DNA of 8,796 bases from an uncultured Bacteroidales bacterium (GCA_937910265.1 CALEPD010000182.1:1-8796), one strand, 5' to 3'. Positions 1 to 6,584 are shown, numbered from the stretch's first letter. Notes: generated by a model not told the origin, from the letters alone. Program-made: numbers and translations.

Positions 1-442
1 GCGAACGTGTCTTCTCACGACCCTGACAAGCAAGCAGGAAGTTTTCGAAGTGATTTGAGGGGCTATTTGGCACTTCGGGCAGACGGTCGGCCAAGGTAGT
101 CATCTTTTCGCTGACGATTTGGCGTGCCTTGAATTGATCCATACCCCAATCGAACTCGACAAAAACAAAGCTACTACCCTGCAACGAAGTTGAGCGAACC
201 CTACGGACATTGGTGGCACCATTGACAGCCGTCTCGATGGGGAAAGAGATCAGGCGTTCGACTTCTTCCGGAGCCATACCATGAGCGTCGGTCATAATGA
301 CAACCGTGGGCGCAGTCAAGTCGGGGAAGACATCAATATCAGTGTTTTTGCCAGACCAAATACCGCCAACGATGAGCAAACATGCCGCCATTAAAACAAA
401 CAGCTTGTGTTTGAGACTGAATTTAATAATATTATCTAACAT
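1..442 (-). CDS. czcA: Heavy-metal efflux RND permease, CzcA/CusA type (N-terminal fragment, runs off window)
   Basis: This is the inner-membrane proton-driven pump subunit of a tripartite heavy-metal efflux system; only 147 codons lie in the window. The start at 442 is 15 bases after the stop of the TolC-like gene, in an AT-rich leader. Residues 1-12 are a short cytoplasmic tail and residues 13-30 form the first transmembrane helix. The stretch from DVFPDLTAPTVV (residues 37-48) through HGMAPEEVERL, the FPIETAVNGA segment and the VEFDWG segment (residues 95-100) to RQIVSEK is characteristic of HME-RND proteins. Which metal is exported cannot be decided, because the substrate-determining residues are outside the window. 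After RLP (about residue 122) the frame stops resembling the family: the usual proline-rich APxSS/GE motif is missing, while the next frame reads IAPQ. A frameshift or a sequence error is possible (see findings). Confidence 0.88.
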   Translation of the reverse strand, partial: MLDNIIKFSLKHKLFVLMAACLLIVGGIWSGKNTDIDVFPDLTAPTVVIMTDAHGMAPEEVERLISFPIETAVNGATNVRRVRSTSLQGSSFVFVEFDWGMDQFKARQIVSEKMTTLADRLPEVPNSPSNHFENFLLACQGREKTRS

Positions 443-457
443 ACAAATTTCAATTTT

Positions 458-1654
458 TTAAAGGGCAATTGCCTCAAGTTGAAGAACAGCAGATTCCATT
501 TCGTACTGAGCCTCAAGGATGGCGATTGCGGCATTGTTATAAAAATCGAGTTCCAGGAGGAAATCCTCAAGGTCGAGCTCGCCTGCCTGAAAGGCTTTTG
601 TAAGCAATGCAACACTATTGTAGTGTTCGAAGGCTGACTGGAGATTGGCGACCCGATTGTTTAAAGAATGTATTTTGGCAAAGAGCGCCCTGGACTGGAT
701 ATCGTTGCGTTGAAGAGCGACCTCATAGTCGAGCTGTGCCGTATTGGCGTGCAACTTTGACGCACGCACTTTGCGTGCGTTGCTCCACAACGGCAGTGAC
801 ACACCAACCACCATACCTCTGAAAGCCTCGTGGGCAAGCACTTCACTTGAATAACCGACACTCAACTCGGGGAGCCACTCGTTGCGAGCGACAGCCACGC
901 GGGCACTATCGATGACGGCCTGGGTGTGAAGTTTTTGCAAGGAACCATTAGGAATGTCTTTGTTACCGAGTTGTTTGATATATGCTTCATAATCAGAATC
1001 AATCAACCGTTCCGGGAAATACATTTCCTGTACTGGAATAAAAGTCCCGCCGTTGAGTTCCTGAAGCGTTGTCAAAAGCATATTGCGCTCAGTGACAGCA
1101 CGTTCCAAATTATTCATAGCATCAGCCACATCCATCTGAACTCTATTGAATTGCAACATGTTGCAATCGCCAGAAGCAAGACGCTGCGTATATACAGCAG
1201 AAAGTTCATCTGCTATTTGGGCTCTGCCTTCAAAGATGTATACCAACGCGTTGTAATAGACAATGTCGGCACAAAGTTGTTTTATTTCCAACCGCAATGC
1301 CCGTATTGCCTCGTTGCTGATATCGGTGGCCAATTGCGACTGCAGGTGACGCAAACGGTTTTTATGGATGTATGCCGTCGGCATCTCAAACGACTGTCGG
1401 ACAGAGAGATTCCATCGAGTGCCCTTTTCATCGGGGCTACCCCAGAAATGACCGATTTCGACACTTGGGTCACTGAACAACGAACCTGCAAAGGCTTCGG
1501 CCTGACCGGCTTGACATTGTTGGTCGATCAATTTGAACAACGGACTATTTTTTTCGAGTTGACGAAGGACATTGCCGTATACATCATCGGTTTGAGCCGA
1601 CAAAACGACAGATTGGCAAATGGCCAATAATATTACAAAAAAACGGATTCTCAT
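458..1654 (-). CDS. TolC-family outer-membrane efflux protein (CusC/CzcC-like)
   Basis: The predicted product is the outer-membrane channel of the metal efflux pump, exporting substrate from the adaptor/permease complex across the outer membrane. It has 398 residues, close to the usual 400-450. Residues 1-20 are a type I signal peptide ending LSA before Gln21. There is no lipobox Cys, unlike E. coli CusC. The two-fold TolC organisation is visible: a first half with DPSVEIG (62-68) and a beta strand LSVRQSFEMP (83-92), and a second half with LPELSVGYSS (261-270) and GVSLPLW (284-290). Each half is followed by long alpha-helical coiled-coil stretches (about 97-200 and 293-398). It lies between the adaptor gene (15-base gap upstream) and the RND permease (15-base gap downstream), so it is almost certainly co-transcribed with them. 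Family-level assignment is firm; metal specificity is inferred from the neighbours. Confidence 0.9.
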   Translation of the reverse strand: MRIRFFVILLAICQSVVLSAQTDDVYGNVLRQLEKNSPLFKLIDQQCQAGQAEAFAGSLFSDPSVEIGHFWGSPDEKGTRWNLSVRQSFEMPTAYIHKNRLRHLQSQLATDISNEAIRALRLEIKQLCADIVYYNALVYIFEGRAQIADELSAVYTQRLASGDCNMLQFNRVQMDVADAMNNLERAVTERNMLLTTLQELNGGTFIPVQEMYFPERLIDSDYEAYIKQLGNKDIPNGSLQKLHTQAVIDSARVAVARNEWLPELSVGYSSEVLAHEAFRGMVVGVSLPLWSNARKVRASKLHANTAQLDYEVALQRNDIQSRALFAKIHSLNNRVANLQSAFEHYNSVALLTKAFQAGELDLEDFLLELDFYNNAAIAILEAQYEMESAVLQLEAIAL

Positions 1655-1669
1655 AATCTGCAGTTTTTA

Positions 1670-3220
1670 TTAGTGAACATGTCCGGCGTGAGGGTCAAGT
1701 GCTCCCGAAGTTTGAGCCAGTTTAAGCATAAACGCTCCTTTGGAAACAACCCTTTCGCCTTTCTTCAAACCCGAAACGACCTCAGTTCTCAATCCATCGG
1801 TGGGGCCGAGAGTGACCAAACGCTTTTCGAATTGAACCGGGGTAATCTGCACAAACACGAAATGATTGCCCATTTCCTCAACAATGCCATCGTTGGCCAC
1901 TGTCAACACTTCGGCATCGGAGGAGGTTTTGATATACAATGTCACAAAGGTACCCGAAATCAAATCGGCGGTGTTTTGGAAACGGAATGTAACCGGGATA
2001 AGCGGGCTATCGAGGTGTGTGCCTTTGCCATAGCTAACCAAAGCACCAGCCTCCATGTGAACCACGTTGCCACCATTTGGAGAAACAAAGTTTGCTGACA
2101 CTATGTTGTCCAATTGGTTATAGTATCTTGACTGAACTTCGGCCCGAATGAAGAGGTCACGGTTTTGGGAAACGGTAAGAATGGGCTGACCTGCCTCCAC
2201 ATAGGCGCCATTGCGTACTTGCAGACTTTTCACATAACCTGACAAGGGAGCACGCAACACGGCACCTTTTTGCGAGAAATTACCCTTAAGATTGTCGTAT
2301 ACCGCCTTGGCCGCATCGTATGCGGACTTAGCTCTATCGAGCTCGGCGGCAGACACTATTTGAGATTCGGCCAATTGCTGCTTGCGTTCGTAATCGGACT
2401 TAGCGGCATTGAAGTTGGCCACGGCCTCCTGGAACCTGACATTCATATTATTGTCGGCCATGCCATTGCTCTCGATAGTAAACAACTGCTGACCATTCTT
2501 GACAGTAGCACCTTCAACGAGATTGGGATTGGAGAACACTATGATGCCGGAATTTTTGGCGACGACATCAGACTCGTTGCATTGCGATGACAACACTTGT
2601 CCAGCGGTTTTGATGACGCCGCCAAAGTGTTCGGGTGTACATATTTCAGTTGCGAAATCGACCATCCAACTTTGCTGTTTGGTAACAGAAACCACGTTGG
2701 AGCTCTCGGCACTGCCATGATTGTGACCGTGGTCGTGTCCGTGAGAATGGCCGTGAGAATGGCCATGATGGTGTCCATGGCCTCCCGAATGGTATTCGTC
2801 ATGGCTGGCAAAAACGTGTTGATGGTTTGAACCCATACGGTAGGTTGTATCGCCCATCGGAATCTGAACCAAAAGCGAACCGCAGCCAGCGGTGGCAGGG
2901 GTAACAGCAAAGGTATAAACGCCCTGGGTATGAGAATGGTTGGGTTCGACTGTCTGGGTCTTTCCATTGACGGAGAGCTCCAACACCACGTTTTCACCTA
3001 CAAATGGTTTGTGGTTGTCCAAAGCAGTAAGGAATACCGAAATGGTGGCTTGCTCTCCAACAATAAGCGGAGGCAACTCGGCATACAGTTCCAAGTCGTT
3101 GTTATAACGGGTCATGGGCTCGGCATCGTGATGATGCGCATCGGCATGCTCACCTTGCCTACAAGAAACAAACATGAATACAAAACACAAGGAGAATGCC
3201 GTAACTATAAATCTTTTCAT
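1670..3220 (-). CDS. Efflux RND periplasmic adaptor (HlyD/CusB family) with N-terminal domain and Gly-His-rich linker
   Basis: The product is the membrane-fusion subunit linking the RND permease to the outer-membrane channel, 516 residues long. The signal peptide ends in MFVSC with Cys20 as a probable lipidation site, so it is likely a lipoprotein. Residues about 36-137 form an extra beta-rich N-terminal domain. Residues 140-169 are a low-complexity segment made mainly of alternating Gly-His/Ser-His, expected to bind Cu, Zn, Ni or Co ions. The canonical adaptor follows: barrel-sandwich half (about 200-255), alpha-hairpin (about 258-316), second lipoyl half with RAPLSGYVKSLQVRNGAYVEAGQ (323-345), beta-barrel (about 355-430) and membrane-proximal domain ending KKGERVVSKGAF. 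The C-terminus HAGHVH adds more histidines. It sits 91 bases after the Cys/His-rich gene and 15 bases before the TolC-like gene. The histidines support a heavy-metal role; the exact ion is not determined. Confidence 0.92.
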   Translation of the reverse strand: MKRFIVTAFSLCFVFMFVSCRQGEHADAHHHDAEPMTRYNNDLELYAELPPLIVGEQATISVFLTALDNHKPFVGENVVLELSVNGKTQTVEPNHSHTQGVYTFAVTPATAGCGSLLVQIPMGDTTYRMGSNHQHVFASHDEYHSGGHGHHHGHSHGHSHGHDHGHNHGSAESSNVVSVTKQQSWMVDFATEICTPEHFGGVIKTAGQVLSSQCNESDVVAKNSGIIVFSNPNLVEGATVKNGQQLFTIESNGMADNNMNVRFQEAVANFNAAKSDYERKQQLAESQIVSAAELDRAKSAYDAAKAVYDNLKGNFSQKGAVLRAPLSGYVKSLQVRNGAYVEAGQPILTVSQNRDLFIRAEVQSRYYNQLDNIVSANFVSPNGGNVVHMEAGALVSYGKGTHLDSPLIPVTFRFQNTADLISGTFVTLYIKTSSDAEVLTVANDGIVEEMGNHFVFVQITPVQFEKRLVTLGPTDGLRTEVVSGLKKGERVVSKGAFMLKLAQTSGALDPHAGHVH

Positions 3221-3311
3221 ATAAAGATGATGCTATTAAATTACACAAAATATACAATACGCCATAAAGGCGAATATCACAAAAAAAAGATGGAGAGAGC
3301 TATGCTTTGTT

Positions 3312-3779
3312 TTAGCATGCTGGCGGCGCCCGCAATGCAGAGGCATTGGGGAAATCGGCACAATAGAGCGGCCACCCGGAAACGTTCAGCCCGCACCGGC
3401 CTTCTTCCTCAAAAGCATGAGGATCGACAAGTATTAAAAGTGCCGGAACGATCTGGTCGATATTGGCATAATATGGAACAACCAAGTCGTCATCGTCTTC
3501 GCGATTGCTCAATACAAGCTGGGACAACAGTTGCTGTAACTTACACAAACCAAAGGGCTTTTCCTCACCATTTCCATTACAACATTCGGGTCCGCCAGAG
3601 CATTCCGCATGGCAACACTCGCCCATATCAGCATGGTGTTTTGATTGGAAAACAAAACATACAGAATTGTCGAAGTCGTGATGATGGTGGGGAACAACAG
3701 CATGTATCAAAATAATAACGCAGGCGAACGAAACCATTACCTTTGATATTATCTTACTGAAACACACCATATTAATCAA
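3312..3779 (-). CDS. Small Cys/His-rich membrane-anchored protein, first gene of the metal efflux operon
   Basis: This 155-residue protein has one hydrophobic segment (about residues 12-29) followed at once by VVPHHHHDFDNSVCF. It then has a cysteine/histidine cluster, HH at 48-49, ECCHAEC (54-60) and ECC (65-67), plus single cysteines at 79, 129, 140 and 155, and ends with LRAPPAC. The layout (N-terminal helix, HHHH, paired cysteines, Arg-Ala-Pro-Pro near the C-terminus) resembles short Bacteroidetes proteins of the HYC_CC_PP or DUF6769 kind that I recall next to RND metal pumps. The exact family name is from memory and unconfirmed. A periplasmic metal-binding or metal-delivery role is inferred from composition and position. 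Alternative starts exist at Met4 (3770) and Met15. I kept the first because nothing favours another. It is preceded by a plausible promoter and followed after 91 bases by the adaptor gene. Confidence 0.8.
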   Translation of the reverse strand: MINMVCFSKIISKVMVSFACVIILIHAVVPHHHHDFDNSVCFVFQSKHHADMGECCHAECSGGPECCNGNGEEKPFGLCKLQQLLSQLVLSNREDDDDLVVPYYANIDQIVPALLILVDPHAFEEEGRCGLNVSGWPLYCADFPNASALRAPPAC

Positions 3780-3814
3780 GCATTACACTTATACTAACGA
3801 TTAAAAATCGACAA

Positions 3815-3846
3815 CAAAGATACAAAAAACAGGGCGATTTTGTAAA
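3815..3846 (-). promoter_or_regulatory. Candidate Bacteroidetes-type promoter for the metal efflux operon
   Basis: Read on the minus strand there is TTTAC (3846-3842), a 19-base spacer, then TATCTTTG (3822-3815), an exact match to the Bacteroidetes -7 consensus TAnnTTTG. The upstream box is one base off TTTG. Transcription would start near 3808, about 29 bases before the Cys/His-rich gene start at 3779. Confidence 0.55.
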
Positions 3847-3853
3847 TTATTTT

Positions 3854-3861
3854 TATTTTTG
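3854..3861 (+). promoter_or_regulatory. Candidate -7 element for the phosphatase gene
   Basis: TATTTTTG matches the Bacteroidetes -7 consensus TAnnTTTG and lies about 61 bases before the ATG at 3923. No TTTG is found at the expected 19-21 base distance; the nearest (3839-3842) is only 11 bases upstream. It is therefore weaker than the divergent promoter, and the AT-richness of the stretch raises the chance of a random match. Confidence 0.35.
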
Positions 3862-3922
3862 CAAATTATAAATCAATCAAGTAGGGGCTACCGACCGCCC
3901 ATTTAAACAAAGGGAAACACTT

Positions 3923-4399
3923 ATGAAACGTGTATTATTCATCTGCCATGGCAACATCTGCAGAAGTCCGATGGCAGAATATGTATTCAGAAAAATGGTG
4001 GCAGAATCAGGTTTGTCGGGTCACATTGAGGTGGAATCAGCCGCAACAAGTAGAGAGGAATTGGGGTGCCCGGTTTACCCACCGGTCAAAAGCCTTCTGA
4101 AAAGCCATGGAATAGACTGTGGCGACAAACGGGCCAGACAAATAGAAGGTTCCGACTACGAAGCATACGATTACCTTGTGGCCATGGACGGAAACAATCT
4201 CAAATGGATGAAACCCGTTTTCGGAGATGATCCAGAGAACAAAATTTCGCGTCTGCTGGACCATACAGACCCATCAAATAAAGCCTTCCATGGACGCGAT
4301 GTTCTTGACCCATGGTACACCCGCAATTTCGAAGCGACATGGAATGACATACAAACCGGATGCCGCAGTTTGCTGGAAAAAATCAAGCAAACGCTATAG
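3923..4399 (+). CDS. Low-molecular-weight protein tyrosine phosphatase
   Basis: This is a cytoplasmic phosphatase that removes phosphate from phosphotyrosine (or small phosphoesters) through a cysteinyl-phosphate intermediate. The 158-residue length is typical. The P-loop signature CX5R is present as CHGNICRS with nucleophile Cys8 and Arg14, directly after the first beta strand. The general-acid loop is DPWY with Asp129. The family's second-half motif appears as YEAYDYLVAMDGNN (79-92), carrying the DYLVAMD strand. It stands alone: it is divergent from the metal operon and is followed by 35 unremarkable bases and then the first 260-bp repeat. Nothing nearby suggests a polysaccharide tyrosine-kinase partner or an ArsC role, and the sequence reads as a housekeeping LMW-PTP rather than an arsenate reductase. 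The physiological substrate cannot be told. Confidence 0.93.
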   Translation: MKRVLFICHGNICRSPMAEYVFRKMVAESGLSGHIEVESAATSREELGCPVYPPVKSLLKSHGIDCGDKRARQIEGSDYEAYDYLVAMDGNNLKWMKPVFGDDPENKISRLLDHTDPSNKAFHGRDVLDPWYTRNFEATWNDIQTGCRSLLEKIKQTL

Positions 4400-4434
4400 T
4401 ACAGGTGCCATCAATTCGACGTTATTACTATTAT

Positions 4435-4694
4435 GGTGGGTTCTATAAATTCCACATTTTAAAAGTTAATCGTCATCATGAGTGAGGCCAATTTTTTCAG
4501 CACTTTTGCCCCTTTTTCGGCATCTTTCCGATTGCCGGTCGATTACAATGCGCCGCAGGATTCTCCGCTCGCCTTACTTCGTGCGGTGTCCTGTGGAACG
4601 CTATCGAAAGCCACTGGCTTTCCTCACACCTTCGGCACGGAAATGGGCTCGAAACAGGAACAAAATGGCACGAAAGCAATTTATAGAGCCCACC
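4435..4694 (+). repeat. 260-bp dispersed repeat with terminal inverted repeats, copy 1 (MITE-like)
   Basis: The left end GGTGGGTTCTATAAATT (4435-4451) is mirrored by the right end, whose complement reads GGTGGGCTCTATAAATT (16 of 17 matches). A second copy lies at 7779-8038 in the same orientation. By hand alignment the copies are equal in length, ungapped and differ at about 38 of 260 positions (~85% identity). The flanks are TTAT on the left and TATA on the right, possibly part of the terminal repeat or of a short target duplication. The element contains two overlapping open frames (4478-4699, and one starting at GTG 4482 and ending at 4772). Differences between copies fall almost evenly on the three codon positions in both frames, so I do not call a gene. 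It occupies most of the gap between the phosphatase and perR. Confidence 0.82.
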
Positions 4695-4744
4695 TATAGA
4701 ACCCTCCTTCAGGTTGCAACCATCATCTTTTTACAACCAAATCA

Positions 4745-4766
4745 CCATATTTTATATGGATTTTTT
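4745..4766 (+). terminator. Possible weak AT-rich terminator after repeat copy 1
   Basis: The sequence CCATAT, loop TTT, ATATGG (4745-4759) is a perfect 6-bp stem, followed by A and six T residues. AATCAC and GTGATT (4740-4745 and 4769-4774) could lengthen the stem in an alternative fold. The stem is short and AT-rich, so termination is uncertain. It would separate phosphatase transcription from perR. The rest of 4695-4792 holds only a 10-bp perfect palindrome, GGTTGCAACC (4712-4721). Confidence 0.3.
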
Positions 4767-4792
4767 GTGTGATTTTTTATTCGGGGAATCTT

Positions 4793-4824
4793 TTTGAGGT
4801 TTCAACCGCCTTGGCATACTTTTG
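4793..4824 (+). promoter_or_regulatory. Distal candidate promoter P1 of perR
   Basis: TTTG (4793-4796), a 20-base spacer and TACTTTTG (4817-4824) fit the Bacteroidetes sigma-A promoter pattern. The expected transcript would start near 4831 and carry a leader of about 107 bases before perR, including both arms of the inverted repeat CTGCAAAT/ATTTGCAG. Confidence 0.5.
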
Positions 4825-4831
4825 TACATCA

Positions 4832-4877
4832 CTGCAAATCACATTTTTATAAATAATATTAAAAAAAATATTTGCAG
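4832..4877 (+). promoter_or_regulatory. 8-bp inverted repeat overlapping the -33 box of P2
   Basis: CTGCAAAT (4832-4839) and ATTTGCAG (4870-4877) are perfect inverted copies separated by 30 AT-rich bases. The right arm overlaps the TTTG of the proximal promoter. It could be a two-site operator or, in a P1 transcript, a leader hairpin. The role is inferred from position only. Confidence 0.35.
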
Positions 4878-4901
4878 ATTTAAAAATAATTTGTAACTTT
4901 G
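4871..4901 (+). promoter_or_regulatory. Proximal promoter P2 of perR-fprA
   Basis: TTTG (4871-4874), a 19-base spacer and TAACTTTG (4894-4901) form a near-ideal match to the Bacteroidetes TTTG/TAnnTTTG consensus. The start of transcription would fall near 4908, giving a leader of about 30 bases before the ATG at 4938. Confidence 0.7.
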
Positions 4902-4915
4902 CAATCAAAATAAAA

Positions 4916-4930
4916 TTGTAATCAATACAA
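4916..4930 (+). promoter_or_regulatory. PerR/Fur-box-like palindrome (candidate autoregulatory operator)
   Basis: TTGTAATCAATACAA is a 7-1-7 palindrome in which 6 of 7 half-site positions pair. It resembles the PerR box TTATAATnATTATAA described in Bacillus. It lies just downstream of the predicted start of transcription from P2 and eight bases before the perR ATG, where a bound repressor would block expression. A second, poorer palindrome (TTGTAACTTTGCAA, 4891-4904) overlaps the -7 box. Confidence 0.5.
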
Positions 4931-4937
4931 ATATACA

Positions 4938-5372
4938 ATGAGAACAACACGGGAATATATAGAACAACACAACATTCGTGGATCTCAGCAGCGTATAGCC
5001 ATCATGGCATACCTTCAAAAGCACAGGACCCACCCTACTGTGGATGAAATATTCAATGCTCTTTACCCGACCTTACCCACACTCTCAAAAACCACTATAT
5101 ATAATACACTGAAGCTATTCGAACAGAAAGGAGCAGTGCATAGCATCCACGTTGATGAGAAAACCACGCGATACGATGCATGGATGGATCAGCACGCACA
5201 TTTTCATTGCATCAAATGCAACACAATTGTAGACATTCCCCTGCAGAAGGAGGAAGGAAATGAACCTAGTGACATTATGCTAAATAATGAGCAACTGAAA
5301 AAGTACACCGTAATAGATACAAAAATTTATTTAACAGGTATTTGTCCATTATGCAAAACATCAGAAAAATAA
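4938..5372 (+). CDS. perR: Fur-family transcriptional regulator, PerR-like peroxide sensor
   Basis: This is a cytoplasmic metal-dependent repressor expected to sense peroxide and iron. It has 144 residues, the same size as Bacillus PerR. The N-terminal winged helix spans about 1-80, with the recognition-helix segment LSKTTIYNTLKLFEQKG (49-65). The PerR regulatory ligand set can be laid over B. subtilis PerR nearly one for one: His32 (H37), Asp80 in RYD (D85), His86 and His88 (H91, H93) and Asp99 in VDI (D104, where Fur normally has Glu). The structural zinc site is Cys91/Cys94 (C96, C99) and Cys136/Cys139 (C136, C139). The Asp at position 99 is the main reason for choosing PerR over Fur or Zur. 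It is the first gene of the stress module, overlaps fprA by 22 bases and has a PerR-like box in front. Peroxide sensing itself is inferred. Confidence 0.87.
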   Translation: MRTTREYIEQHNIRGSQQRIAIMAYLQKHRTHPTVDEIFNALYPTLPTLSKTTIYNTLKLFEQKGAVHSIHVDEKTTRYDAWMDQHAHFHCIKCNTIVDIPLQKEEGNEPSDIMLNNEQLKKYTVIDTKIYLTGICPLCKTSEK

Positions 5373-6565
5373 CAGAAGACCTATATTATGTAGGCGCAAG
5401 CGACAGAAAACTTGCATTGTTTGAAAATGTGTATCCCATTCCACGCGGGGTGTCATACAACAGCTATATATTGCTTGATGAGAAGACTGTACTGCTGGAC
5501 ACTGCAGACGCATCTGTTGGCGGCCAATTCAAAGAGAATGTCGAGGCCGCGCTTAACGGACGCAAGCTGGACTATATGATAATAAACCACATGGAACCAG
5601 ACCATTGCGCGCTTATCAACGACATGGTAACCCAATATCCTGAGGTGCAGATTGTGACCAATGCCAAAGCCGTCGCGATGATAAAACAATTCTTCAATAT
5701 CGCATTGGAGGGAAGAACCCTGACCGTGGCAGAAGGCGACAGCATCTGCACCGGAAAGCACACCCTTCACTTTGTGATGGCCCCCATGGTACACTGGCCT
5801 GAGGCTATGGTGACCTATGACAGTACCGACAAAACACTCTTCTCGGCAGACGGATTCGGCACTTTCGGAGCGCTTAACGGCAATATCTTTGCCGACGAAG
5901 TGAACTTTGACCGCGACTGGCTGGACGATGCAAGGCGTTACTTAATAAACATTGTAGGGAAATACGGTGTGCAGGTGCAGGCTTTACTGAAAAAGGCATC
6001 GACCCTTGACATCAAAATGATTTGTCCGCTCCACGGTCCAATCTGGAGAGAAAATGTTGGATACTTTATTGAGAAATATGACATTTGGAGCAAATACCAA
6101 GCTGAGGAGAAGGGAATGCTGATTGTTTACGCAAGCATTTATGGCAACACTGCGGCAGCTGCAGAGAAGCTTGCATCCATGCTCGCCGAAAGGGGTGTCC
6201 GCAATATAGCAATGTACGATGCCTCGCATACAGACGCAAGCTATTTAGTAAGCGAAGCATTCAGATACAGTCACATGGTACTTGCCGCATCAACATACAA
6301 CGCTGGCATCTTCACTCCGATGGAGAATTTCCTCCACGACCTGAAAGCCCACAACTACCAAAACAGGACAGTATCGATTATTGAGAACGGAACCTGGGCG
6401 GCGCAGAGCGGCAAGCTGATGCGCAACATGTTGGGAGAGATGAAGGACATTACTGTGCTGGGAGAGACAATCAGCTTGAAGTCGGCCATGAAAGCAGAGC
6501 AGCAGGATGAAATGGAAGCACTCGCCGACTTAATCAACGCCAACATGCGCTACGAATTAAACTAA
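5351..6565 (+). CDS. fprA: Class A flavodiiron protein (FprA), O2/NO reductase
   Basis: This is a cytoplasmic enzyme that reduces O2 to water and/or NO to N2O in anaerobes, using a diiron site and FMN. From the ATG at 5351 it has 404 residues, the usual length. An in-frame TTG at 5342 would add three residues but is less likely. The N-terminal metallo-beta-lactamase-like domain (about 1-250) carries the full diiron ligand set: H80-x-E82-x-D84-H85 in NHMEPDHC, His148 in VHWPE, Asp167 in SADGFG and His228 in PLHGP. The C-terminal flavodoxin domain starts near 256, with the FMN phosphate loop in YASIYGNTAAAAE. No third domain is fused, so an external donor is needed; the adjacent flavin reductase-rubredoxin fits. 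Its start overlaps the end of perR by 22 bases, implying translational coupling. The O2 versus NO preference cannot be read from the sequence. Confidence 0.95.
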   Translation: MQNIRKITEDLYYVGASDRKLALFENVYPIPRGVSYNSYILLDEKTVLLDTADASVGGQFKENVEAALNGRKLDYMIINHMEPDHCALINDMVTQYPEVQIVTNAKAVAMIKQFFNIALEGRTLTVAEGDSICTGKHTLHFVMAPMVHWPEAMVTYDSTDKTLFSADGFGTFGALNGNIFADEVNFDRDWLDDARRYLINIVGKYGVQVQALLKKASTLDIKMICPLHGPIWRENVGYFIEKYDIWSKYQAEEKGMLIVYASIYGNTAAAAEKLASMLAERGVRNIAMYDASHTDASYLVSEAFRYSHMVLAASTYNAGIFTPMENFLHDLKAHNYQNRTVSIIENGTWAAQSGKLMRNMLGEMKDITVLGETISLKSAMKAEQQDEMEALADLINANMRYELN

Positions 6566-6584
6566 CAACCGGAAAACGACTATT

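Noticed and set aside
926..1630. 234-codon open frame on the plus strand
   Set aside because: It is fully antisense to the well-supported TolC-like gene and has no recognisable domain or promoter; long antisense frames of this kind follow from codon use of the real gene.
2539..2997. 152-codon minus-strand frame within the adaptor gene
   Set aside because: It lies in another frame of the adaptor and is kept open by the repetitive Gly-His codons; it has no independent support.
3260..3272. Hairpin CGCC-ATAAA-GGCG between the Cys/His-rich gene and the adaptor gene
   Set aside because: The stem is only 4 bp with no T-run on either strand, too weak to call a terminator or attenuator.
2930..3715. 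261-codon open frame on the plus strand
   Set aside because: It runs antisense across the adaptor start, the 91-base gap and the Cys/His-rich gene, with composition like noise and no start context.
4608..4624. Hairpin GAAAGCC-ACT-GGCTTTC inside repeat copy 1
   Set aside because: The pairing is lost in copy 2 (GAAAGAC/GGATTTC) with no compensating changes, so it is probably not a conserved structure.
4478..4772. Two overlapping open frames (73 and 96 codons) in repeat copy 1, with counterparts in copy 2
   Set aside because: The second copy has a stop in one frame, the other frame runs beyond the element end and begins with GTG, and differences between the copies are spread evenly over codon positions. 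No known domain is recognised.
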